Source: Succinatimonas sp. UBA6849
GTDB lineage: Bacteria > Pseudomonadota > Gammaproteobacteria > Enterobacterales > Succinivibrionaceae
Direction: 5' to 3'
DNA: 15,834 bases
Assembly: GCA_002449335.1 (NCBI GenBank)
Contig: DKDL01000086.1
Coordinates: forward strand, 1-15,834
Position 1 is the stretch's first letter, and each line of letters begins with the position of its first letter. The translations under genes and the position numbers were made by a program. Positions 7,015-13,568 of this stretch are shown in pieces. The notes below the pieces were generated by a model. The model searched no databases. It had not been told where the DNA came from and was given only the letters and a program-made list of their open reading frames with translations.

Positions 7015-8418
7015 TTATTCTCCACGTAGATAAGCTTTAACCTGTTCTTCAATAGGGTCGTATAAATCAGCCTTGATGCCGATATACTTACAAGCTTCAT
7101 ATAAAACAGGAACAACATCTTCATATACGCCTACACAGTGGTGGATATATGGGCCGGTAACAATCTTTTCTTCAAGACGCTTAATGTTCTCGACCTCAAC
7201 CCACATGTAGGTACCTAAAATCTTTGGACCTTCAACACTCTTAGCATTGCCTAAAAGTAATGAGTACTCACCGTTATCTCCATCAAAACGAGTTAAGGTA
7301 AGTTTGTTACCTGGCTTTGCCTCAGCTGATAATGATCCTTCATCAGGGAAAGCAATTGGGCAGGTAAGTTCTGGCTTCTCTTTAGCAACTGAGAATGGCC
7401 ATGGACCACAGTGCTGTAATAATTCTCCATTTGGATTATCTGGATGACGAACAGTCCAGTCAGCAAAGAAGCCTCTGCTTCTGTTCATCACAGCAGCTTC
7501 AGCAAGTAGAGCGGTGATAGCGCCGTGAATATCTGTCTCACATACAACAGGAATACCCATGTCATTTAAGATCGCATTAGCAGCACAAGGCATAATACCT
7601 AGCTCACCTTGCAGTGCAGTCCAGCACTGAATAGCACCAGCATTGCAACCGTACTTATCCACAAGATTCTTCATGGCATGAGCAAGTGCTGCAACTGTTG
7701 CTACCTTTGGTTTTGCAATCTTAATTACAGTGTTGTCTTGTAAGAACTGTAATTCCTTTTGAGCTTCATTTGCCTTTTCAATACGACGAACTTCTGCAAC
7801 TAACTCTGATAGAGGAATAGGAGATAATTGAATATTGAATTTCTCTAATAGCTCGCCTTCGTTACACATAGTTGTCCAGAAATCGAATGGACGTGGGCCC
7901 ATCTGTAGAATTCTGATATGTCTAAAGGTTCTTACAACATTACATACTGCTTCAAAATCATGAATACCGCGCTCAAATACGGGATCTGATAATCTGCAGT
8001 TAGTTAAATAGGTGAATTTGACATTAAAACGACGTAATACTTTTCCTGTAGCAAACAAACCACACTGGGTATCACGTAAACGTCTTCCATCAGGAAGTGG
8101 ACGCTCATCTAAAGGGCCCCACAATAGAACTGGCAGGTTAAGTTCTTTTGCCAATCTTGCGCAGACATATTCTGTTCCGAAATTGCAGTGAGCTAAAATA
8201 ATTCCATCTACCTTTTCTTTGCGGAATTTATCAGCAATCTTCTGAACATCCTCATCAGCAAACAGAAGACCTTCGTCATTGATATCAGTGATATCTACGA
8301 AATCGACCCCCAATTCAGTCAATCTTTTTGCTGTCAAATCGCGATATTTCAATGCATCTGGAGCACTAAAAACACTACGACGAGTTGGAACAAAACCTAA
8401 TTTAATATGAGCTGTCAT
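7015..8418 (-). CDS. L-fucose/L-arabinose isomerase-family protein; candidate D-apiose isomerase
   Basis: Sugar isomerase of 467 residues from the COG2407 group (L-fucose isomerase related). Visible marks: DGIILAHCNFGTEY and LPVLLWGPLDERPLPDGRR in the N-terminal substrate-side domains, CETDIHGAITALL with Glu294 and Asp296 as likely metal ligands, and PYIHHCVGVYEDVVPVLYEA near the C-terminus with His426/His427. Family members use Mn2+ to turn aldoses into ketoses. It is the only aldose isomerase in the operon and is followed 2 bases later by the transketolase genes. The step expected here is D-apiose to D-apulose. Some members of this family are not true isomerases, so the reaction is an inference from context. 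AAGGA stands 8 bases before the ATG. Confidence 0.75.
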   Translation of the reverse strand: MTAHIKLGFVPTRRSVFSAPDALKYRDLTAKRLTELGVDFVDITDINDEGLLFADEDVQKIADKFRKEKVDGIILAHCNFGTEYVCARLAKELNLPVLLWGPLDERPLPDGRRLRDTQCGLFATGKVLRRFNVKFTYLTNCRLSDPVFERGIHDFEAVCNVVRTFRHIRILQMGPRPFDFWTTMCNEGELLEKFNIQLSPIPLSELVAEVRRIEKANEAQKELQFLQDNTVIKIAKPKVATVAALAHAMKNLVDKYGCNAGAIQCWTALQGELGIMPCAANAILNDMGIPVVCETDIHGAITALLAEAAVMNRSRGFFADWTVRHPDNPNGELLQHCGPWPFSVAKEKPELTCPIAFPDEGSLSAEAKPGNKLTLTRFDGDNGEYSLLLGNAKSVEGPKILGTYMWVEVENIKRLEEKIVTGPYIHHCVGVYEDVVPVLYEACKYIGIKADLYDPIEEQVKAYLRGE

Positions 8419-8456
8419 GATGTCTTTCCTTATAGCTTTTTAACTATGTAGTTTTA

Positions 8457-8936
8457 TTATTTGTTTATGTATCTCATGCAAACTGACTTACCAGCCTGTA
8501 CTTGACCTTCTGTGATGGTTAAACGCTTAATGTTATCCATTGAGCTTGAGGTGATAATCACAGGAGATGTTGTATCCATGTTATGAGCTTTTACAGTCTC
8601 CCAGTTAACTTTACAGATAGGCTGTCCTGCTACTACCTGATCTCCTTTTGAAACCATAGGCTCAAAGCCTTCACCATTTAGAGCTACAGTGCCTATTCCT
8701 AAGTGGATTAAGATCTCCACTCCGTCATAACCTGTAATACCAAATGAGTGCTTTTGCTCTCCTACAAAGGAAATCACTCCAGAGATAGGTGATAGGGCTG
8801 TATCATCTGTAGGAATAATTGCTACACCGTCACCTACAACCTTGCCTGCAAAAATAGGGCTATCAACATCAGCAATTGAAATAACCTTTCCGCTTAGGGC
8901 GGCGAGGATGGCCTCGCCTTTTTCTCTAAAGAACAT
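8457..8936 (-). CDS. Stand-alone PTS EIIA(Glc)-like protein
   Basis: A 159-residue single-domain protein of the PTS_EIIA_1 (crr-like) family. Both active-site histidines can be placed: His63 in EQKHSFGI and His78 in EILIHLGIGTVALNGEGFE. They are 15 residues apart, as His75 and His90 are in E. coli EIIA(Glc), so it can probably be phosphorylated by HPr. Compared with E. coli the N-terminus is about 12 residues shorter and lacks the amphipathic membrane-tethering segment; no EIIB or EIIC domain is encoded in the window. It is 14 bases after the permease stop (AGGGGG ribosome binding site) and 38 bases before the isomerase gene, so it belongs to the operon. A PTS component in an ABC operon suggests a regulatory rather than a transport role. 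Family call is firm; role is inferred. Confidence 0.88.
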   Translation of the reverse strand: MFFREKGEAILAALSGKVISIADVDSPIFAGKVVGDGVAIIPTDDTALSPISGVISFVGEQKHSFGITGYDGVEILIHLGIGTVALNGEGFEPMVSKGDQVVAGQPICKVNWETVKAHNMDTTSPVIITSSSMDNIKRLTITEGQVQAGKSVCMRYINK

Positions 8937-8950
8937 CCTCTAAATCCCCC

Positions 8951-9973
8951 TTACTTATTCTCATTACGTGCCTGTAGTGCCATACGAGCCTGAAGAGCGC
9001 GCTGATACTGGTCAATGATTACAGCTAATACGATTACTAAGCCCTTGATAATCATCTGCCAGAACTCAGAAACACCGCACATAACCATACCGTCTGAGAT
9101 AACGCCGATGATGAAAGCACCGATAACAGTACCAACGATGGTACCAACACCACCCATCAGGGAAGTACCGCCTAATACCGCAGCTGCGATAGCGTTCATT
9201 TCCCAAGTGTTACCAGTCATTGGGTGAGATGCTACTAACTGAGAAGTTGCGATGATGCCTACGATAGCTGCACAAGCACCTGAGAACATGTATACATAGA
9301 TCTTGTCGTTATCTACATGAACACCTGATAACTTTGCTGCGCGCTCGTTACCACCGATTGCTAAGATGTGCCAACCAAATGGAGTCTTACGTAGGATTAC
9401 TGCAGCGATAATTGCAATCACAATCAGAATCATTACAGCAACAGGGAAACCACCAATGTCACGACCAAAGATTTCAAAACCAGTGTTGCCTAATGCCTCT
9501 TTACCAACCAGGTTAGGGAAGGTTGCACCGTTTGAAGTTAAGTTTGCAGCACCACGAGCGATGTACATCATGCCTAAGGTTGCAATGAATGGAGCTACTG
9601 CAAACTTGGTGATGATAAGACCGTTAATCGCACCTACAATTACACCGATTGCAACAGCAATCAGAACAATTACAGGAACTGAGAAGTAGATGGTGTAACC
9701 GAAGATGGTAAAACCATGATTGATAAGTAAACCTGCAACCATGCCTGACAGACCAACTACTGAGCCCACAGACAAATCAATACCGCCAGTTACCAACACA
9801 TAGGTCATACCGATACCTAAAATACCGTATAAAGCTACGTGCTTTGCAATTAACAGTAATGACTGGCTGGTAAAGAATGATTCACTAGCCAATGAGAAGA
9901 AGATCACTAACAAGGTCAGCACAATTAAGGTACGACCTTTAAGGATTGTCATGATTACATCATTTTTATTCAT
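8951..9973 (-). CDS. Sugar ABC importer permease, RbsC type
   Basis: Inner-membrane permease of 340 residues with the usual hydrophobic segments of the BPD_transp_2 family. Recognisable stretches are YVLVTGGIDLSVGSVVGL after the second membrane segment, and AAAVLGGTSLMGGVGTIVGT, the loop that contacts the ATPase. Only one permease gene is present, as in RbsABC systems where it forms a homodimer. The GGAG ribosome binding site is 9 bases before the ATG. The stop lies right before the G-rich ribosome binding site of the EIIA gene. Confidence 0.92.
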   Translation of the reverse strand: MNKNDVIMTILKGRTLIVLTLLVIFFSLASESFFTSQSLLLIAKHVALYGILGIGMTYVLVTGGIDLSVGSVVGLSGMVAGLLINHGFTIFGYTIYFSVPVIVLIAVAIGVIVGAINGLIITKFAVAPFIATLGMMYIARGAANLTSNGATFPNLVGKEALGNTGFEIFGRDIGGFPVAVMILIVIAIIAAVILRKTPFGWHILAIGGNERAAKLSGVHVDNDKIYVYMFSGACAAIVGIIATSQLVASHPMTGNTWEMNAIAAAVLGGTSLMGGVGTIVGTVIGAFIIGVISDGMVMCGVSEFWQMIIKGLVIVLAVIIDQYQRALQARMALQARNENK

Positions 9974-9993
9974 TTTTTAATTCTCCAAATACC

Positions 9994-11529
9994 TTAGTTT
10001 GCCTTATGGCCCATGTATGAAGCTTTTACCAAGTTGTCCTGAGTAATATCATCACCGGTTAACTCTGCTGTCTTAATACCGTTTGATAGAACCAGGATCC
10101 TGTCTGCAATAGCGATAATTTCTTCAAGTTCTGATGAAATAACTAGTAAAGAAACACCTCTTTTTGCATACTGGTAAATAAGGTGGAAGATTTCTGTCTT
10201 TGCGCCGATATCAATACCACGTGAAGGCTCATCCAAAAGCATGATCTGAGGATTAGTCAAAGCGCCTTTTGCAAAAACAACCTTCTGCTGATTACCGCCA
10301 GATAAAGACAGAATTGGCAGATCCTTGTCAGCTACCTTGATATGAACATCCTTAATCATTTCAGTTTCTGCTGCATCTTCCTTACTCTTATCAATAAGGC
10401 CTAAAGGATTGGTGTACTTACCGATGTTTGACAGAGCAATGTTCTTAGCAATACTCATGGTTTGAACCAAACCTTCTCTCTGTCTATCCTCAGGAAGCCA
10501 AGCAAAACCTTTATCAATCTGATCAGCTACAGATTGAATCTCAATCTTTTTGCCGTTTAAAATGATGTCACCAGTATGGTTTGGTCTCATACCCATGATG
10601 CATTCAAAGATTTCAGTTCTACCAGCACCTAGAAGACCATAGATACCCAAGATTTCGCCTTTCTTTAGGTTGAAAGAAACATTGTTTAATAGGTAGCCAC
10701 CACCGTTCTTTGGAAGAGATAAGTTCTTTACCTCTAAAACGTTCTCTTGCTTGTCCCAATCGACAGCAACATCGCGTTTAGGGTAGCTCTTGCCTTCACC
10801 TACCATCTGCTTAACAATCCAAGGCACATCAATGTCTTTTACAGCAGCATCTGCAACTAACTTGCCGTCACGGAAGATAGTTACAAAGTCACCGATACGC
10901 ATTAACTCTTCTAGACGGTGAGAGATGTATACAATAGAAATACCTGTTGCTGTAAGCTCTCTCATGATGTTGAACAGCACATCAACTTCCTGCTCTGACA
11001 GTGATGATGTAGGCTCATCCATGATTAAAATCTTAAGATTTGGGATCAGAAGATTTCTTGCAATTTCAATCATCTGCTGCTGACCTACACGTAGATCACC
11101 TACCATAGTGTCAGGATCGATTGGGTAGTTAAGTCTTGCTAAAACCTGTTTTGCTAACTTTCTGTGTTCTGCATCATCTAGGACACCACCTTTGGTTCTT
11201 TCTGATGCCATAAACAAGTTCTGGAAAACTGTCATATTAGGGAACAGACATAACTCTTGGTGAATAATGGCAATACCATGAGCTCTTGCATCTACTGTTG
11301 AATTAAATTCAACTTCTTTTCCCTGAAGATAAAGCTTGCCTGCTGATGGCTTCTCAATACCAGCGATGATACGCATCAAGGTTGACTTACCAGCACCATT
11401 CTCACCGATAAGAACATTTACCTTGCCACGTTTGATATCGAAAGAAACCTGATCAAGCGCTTTGGTGCCAGGATAGATCTTGTCTATCTTCTCGGCATGT
11501 AAATAAATCTCTTCGTTCTCGTTGCTCAT
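9994..11529 (-). CDS. Sugar ABC importer ATPase, RbsA/MglA type (two fused nucleotide-binding domains)
   Basis: Cytoplasmic ATPase of 511 residues energising the sugar importer. Domain 1: Walker A GENGAGKST at 42-50, signature LRVGQQQ at 146-152, Walker B LIMDEP with Glu172, H-loop His205. Domain 2: degenerate Walker A GLLGAGRTE at 298-306, intact signature LSGGNQQ at 409-415 and Walker B LLDEP with Glu434. A weak second Walker A and an intact second signature are normal in RbsA/MglA proteins. The start is placed at the ATG ending at 11529, which has GGGAG 6 bases upstream; a TTG two codons earlier is less likely. Gap to the DUF2291 gene is 12 bases and to the permease gene 20 bases, so one transcript is expected. 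Confidence 0.93.
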   Translation of the reverse strand: MSNENEEIYLHAEKIDKIYPGTKALDQVSFDIKRGKVNVLIGENGAGKSTLMRIIAGIEKPSAGKLYLQGKEVEFNSTVDARAHGIAIIHQELCLFPNMTVFQNLFMASERTKGGVLDDAEHRKLAKQVLARLNYPIDPDTMVGDLRVGQQQMIEIARNLLIPNLKILIMDEPTSSLSEQEVDVLFNIMRELTATGISIVYISHRLEELMRIGDFVTIFRDGKLVADAAVKDIDVPWIVKQMVGEGKSYPKRDVAVDWDKQENVLEVKNLSLPKNGGGYLLNNVSFNLKKGEILGIYGLLGAGRTEIFECIMGMRPNHTGDIILNGKKIEIQSVADQIDKGFAWLPEDRQREGLVQTMSIAKNIALSNIGKYTNPLGLIDKSKEDAAETEMIKDVHIKVADKDLPILSLSGGNQQKVVFAKGALTNPQIMLLDEPSRGIDIGAKTEIFHLIYQYAKRGVSLLVISSELEEIIAIADRILVLSNGIKTAELTGDDITQDNLVKASYMGHKAN

Positions 11530-11541
11530 TGTCAACTCCCA

Positions 11542-12183
11542 CTACTTAACTGAAAGTTTTACAGGTGTAATCTGAAGCAGATCTGGTCTTGCAACTGTAA
11601 AGCAACCAGTAAACTCAATCTTTTTGCCTTCAAGAGTATTCATATCAATCTGGCTTAAGATTTCCTTTGAAATTAGGTTGTGGAATGCAACTGATACTTC
11701 AGCCCATTCAATTTGGTTTTTGTAATCCTTGTAGCTAATTAAGCTAATTGAGTCTCTAACAGCAGATCCTTTGTAAACAGGACCAATTTGTAATCTGGTC
11801 TTAACATCTGATGGATTTCCATCAAGAGTAAATGCGATATAACCTGAACGTAGTTTGTTCTTTACAGAATCAACAGTACCAGTGCCTTTTACGATGAATG
11901 AAAGTTCGCCCTGATCTCCCATTGAATAGTGACCATACTTTGCTGCTACACTTGAAAAATCACCGTTTGCCTCTGTTAGTAACTGGTCTAAATCAACAGC
12001 ATTTGATTCAAAATACTCAGCTGACTTTTCTTCCCAGAACTTTGTTGCTACAGTGGTTGGATCAAAAGCAACTTCGCCTGTTAAGGTAGCTTCCTGACCT
12101 TCTTTAACTACAGTGGCACTCAATGCTGCATAAATCACTACTAAAACAGCTATAACAGCACCTACAATGCGACCTTTTGACAT
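11542..12183 (-). CDS. DUF2291 family periplasmic protein
   Basis: Protein of unknown biochemical function from the DUF2291 family, which repeatedly sits inside RbsABC-type sugar importer operons of Proteobacteria. Start chosen at the ATG ending at 12183 (213 residues): it has AAGGAG 6 bases upstream, whereas the longer reading frame up to 12279 has no ribosome binding site and would run through the intercistronic hairpin. Residues 5-25 (IVGAVIAVLVVIYAALSATV) are a membrane anchor or uncleaved signal with no lipobox Cys. The remainder is soluble and predicted periplasmic, with GKKIEFTGCFTVARPDLLQI near the C-terminus. Its place between binding protein and ATPase suggests a helper of uptake. 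The family call is good; the function is not known to me. Confidence 0.78.
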   Translation of the reverse strand: MSKGRIVGAVIAVLVVIYAALSATVVKEGQEATLTGEVAFDPTTVATKFWEEKSAEYFESNAVDLDQLLTEANGDFSSVAAKYGHYSMGDQGELSFIVKGTGTVDSVKNKLRSGYIAFTLDGNPSDVKTRLQIGPVYKGSAVRDSISLISYKDYKNQIEWAEVSVAFHNLISKEILSQIDMNTLEGKKIEFTGCFTVARPDLLQITPVKLSVK

Positions 12184-12256
12184 GATGAACTCCTTTTTTT
12201 GAGACAAAAATAGCCTTCTGTCCTTAAAAAAACAGTTTTTTATATTTAGATTAAGA

Positions 12257-12278
12257 TGCGCCACAGAACCGTGGCGCA
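12257..12278 (-). other. GC-rich intercistronic hairpin after the binding-protein gene
   Basis: TGCGCCAC and GTGGCGCA form a perfect 8-bp stem with a 6-base loop (10 bp counting a G-U pair and an outer G-C). It starts 10 bases after the stop of the binding-protein gene. No U-tract follows immediately; a T7 run appears only about 27 bases later. In other ABC importer operons such hairpins protect the upstream message and let the binding protein outnumber the membrane parts. That is the likely role here, possibly with partial termination. Confidence 0.6.
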
Positions 12279-12288
12279 CCGTGTTTAC

Positions 12289-13257
12289 TTACTTGGAGAT
12301 AGAGAAGTTGTTTAGCTTCTTAGCATTATCTTTGGTGATGATTACACAATCGATAAGCTGCTTTTCGCTCTTACCTGTTGTACCAGTCTTTAAGTACTGA
12401 TCTGCCTGTTTTACAGCCATCTCAGCGATTAGAGCAGCAGGCTGCATTGCAGTAGCAGTCATGTTACCTGCGATAATCTCATCACGAGCATCGTTAGAAC
12501 CGTCAACACCGATGATCTTTAAGGTCTTACCTGCAGCCTTAATAGCAGCTGCGGCACCAACAGCCATGTTGTCATTACCAGAGATAACACCCTTTAAATT
12601 AGGATATGACTGTAAAATGGTTTCCATCTTTGAGTAAGCCATATTCTGATCCCAGTTAGCTGTCTGTACAGCAACCATCTTCATATCAGGATACTGGTCA
12701 ATAACCTCATGGAAAGCAGTTGATCTGGTCTTTGCATTGGTATCTGAGTCAATACCAAATAACTCTGCGTATTCGCCTTCTTCTTCCATCTCTTCTACGA
12801 ATACTTCAGCAGCGCCCTTAGCACCTTGGTAGTTGTTTGCAACAATCTGAGCTACAGCAATACCTTGCTCGTTAATCTCACGGTCAATCAAGAATGTTGG
12901 AATATTGTTGTCGTATGCTCTCTTTACAGCAGCAACTGTTGCATCAGCACCTGCATTATCACAGATAATTGCAGCTGCTTTATCAGAAATAGCAGTTTCG
13001 AATAGTTCTGACTGTTTTACAGGGCTATCATCGTGTGAAACCATTTTTACGGTATAACCAAGATCTTTAGCTGTCTTAGCAGCCACCTCAGCCTCTGTCT
13101 TAAAGAATGGGTTTGAATGTGATGGGGTGATTACGTACATGATATTTGAACCACCACCGCTTAAACGTTTTGCAGCATCAGCAGCATTTGCTGAAGTTGC
13201 TAATGTTGAAGCAGCCATTACCATAGCAATTGATGCGCAGAATTTTGATAACTTCAT
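12289..13257 (-). CDS. Periplasmic sugar-binding protein of an RbsB-type ABC importer
   Basis: Solute receptor of an ABC sugar importer, 322 residues. Residues 1-25 form a signal peptide (KLSK, a hydrophobic stretch, then SANA-AD as a signal peptidase I site). The rest is a type I periplasmic binding fold (Peripla_BP_4): NIMYVITPSHSNPFFKTEAE at the first lobe, IPTFLIDREIN in the middle, and GVISGNDNMAVGAAAAIKAA plus IIGVDGSNDARDEI in the second lobe; the Arg and Asp residues in these motifs are typical pentose contacts. AGGAG lies 6 bases before the ATG. It is the first gene of the operon and is followed by DUF2291, ATPase and permease genes. The presence of DUF2291 points to the subgroup beside polyol and branched-sugar systems and away from classical ribose RbsB. 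D-apiose is inferred from the downstream enzymes. Confidence 0.88.
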   Translation of the reverse strand: MKLSKFCASIAMVMAASTLATSANAADAAKRLSGGGSNIMYVITPSHSNPFFKTEAEVAAKTAKDLGYTVKMVSHDDSPVKQSELFETAISDKAAAIICDNAGADATVAAVKRAYDNNIPTFLIDREINEQGIAVAQIVANNYQGAKGAAEVFVEEMEEEGEYAELFGIDSDTNAKTRSTAFHEVIDQYPDMKMVAVQTANWDQNMAYSKMETILQSYPNLKGVISGNDNMAVGAAAAIKAAGKTLKIIGVDGSNDARDEIIAGNMTATAMQPAALIAEMAVKQADQYLKTGTTGKSEKQLIDCVIITKDNAKKLNNFSISK

Positions 13258-13284
13258 CGGAAACTCCTATCTCTCTTATGTTTT

Positions 13285-13307
13285 AAATCTGAATATTTTT
13301 CAGATTT
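13285..13307 (-). promoter_or_regulatory. Perfect 9-bp inverted repeat in the 5' leader
   Basis: AAATCTGAA and TTCAGATTT are separated by 5 bases. The element falls between about +18 and +40 of the inferred transcript and ends 16 bases before the AGGAG of the binding-protein gene. It may act as an mRNA hairpin near the 5' end or as a DNA operator; the sequence alone cannot separate these. It has no U-tract, so it is not a terminator on the minus strand. Confidence 0.5.
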
Positions 13308-13331
13308 CTATTTGTTTGACATAAAAAATTA

Positions 13332-13360
13332 TAGATAGAAGTAAAGCTTCTTTTTGTCAA
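13332..13360 (-). promoter_or_regulatory. Sigma-70-type promoter of the ABC/catabolic operon
   Basis: On the minus strand a perfect -35 box TTGACA (13355-13360) is followed after 17 bp by TATCTA (13332-13337), which overlaps a TATAAT at 13328-13333 that would need a 21-bp spacer. Transcription would start near 13325, leaving a leader of about 68 bases. The spacer itself holds a small inverted repeat, AGAAG-N5-CTTCT, which could be part of an operator. Start site is inferred. Confidence 0.55.
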
Positions 13361-13406
13361 AATTCTATTTTTATTGTCATTATTTTATTTTTAGAATTAT
13401 TTTATT

Positions 13407-13422
13407 TGTGACAACAATCCCA
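13407..13422. promoter_or_regulatory. CRP-like site upstream of the ABC/catabolic operon
   Basis: TGTGA-CAACAA-TCCCA matches the TGTGA-N6-TCACA core at 9 of 10 positions. Its centre is about 90 bp upstream of the inferred start site, compatible with class I activation. A similar site occurs at nearly the same distance before the symporter gene. Confidence 0.4.
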
Positions 13423-13568
13423 AAGTAGCTACACTAAATTTTGCTTTTACGAAAATTTGATTTTTTTAAGCTTCTAAAACCATATTTTTTGAATACAGTT
13501 AAAAATTAAATTTGCTTCTATAGACAGGAACAATTACTGACAATTATCAGAAAATATTACTATTAAGA

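Larger units (their letters stand above)
13258..13568 (-). promoter_or_regulatory. 311-bp regulatory region before the sugar ABC/catabolic operon
   Basis: Non-coding, very AT-rich gap between the AraC-family gene and the binding-protein gene. It contains a -35/-10 pair, a CRP-like site, five TGACA/TGTCA pentamers (13317-13321, 13355-13359, 13375-13379, 13409-13413, 13538-13542), a perfect 12-bp direct repeat (13379-13390 and 13396-13407, 17 bp apart), an almost perfect 14-bp palindrome CTGACAATTATCAG at 13537-13550, and a leader hairpin. No GC-rich terminator was seen after the AraC-family stop, so its transcript may run into this region. Confidence 0.7.

Noticed and set aside
6303..7447. Plus-strand frames opposite the transketolase and isomerase genes
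   Set aside because: Shadows of well-supported genes, with unlikely composition.
9015..9689. Plus-strand open frames antisense to the permease gene
   Set aside because: Their Ile/Thr/Pro-rich translations are typical complements of a membrane-protein gene; no ribosome binding site or family resemblance was seen.
12184..12279. 32-residue N-terminal extension of the DUF2291 protein
   Set aside because: No ribosome binding site, it covers an intercistronic hairpin, and it would place a charged stretch before the membrane anchor.
8951..13257. Calling the importer a dedicated ribose system (rbsABC)
   Set aside because: The DUF2291 gene and the downstream isomerase, kinase and split transketolase are not part of ribose use, and rbsK/rbsD lie in a separate upstream unit. 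Ribose as a second substrate stays possible.
13328..13333. TATAAT as the -10 box of the main promoter
   Set aside because: It lies 21 bp from TTGACA, too far for normal sigma-70 use; the overlapping TATCTA has a 17-bp spacer. An independent -35 for TATAAT was not seen.
13537..13550. Palindrome CTGACAATTATCAG as terminator of the AraC-family gene
   Set aside because: It has essentially no loop, is AT-rich and lacks a U-tract; a protein-binding site is more plausible.
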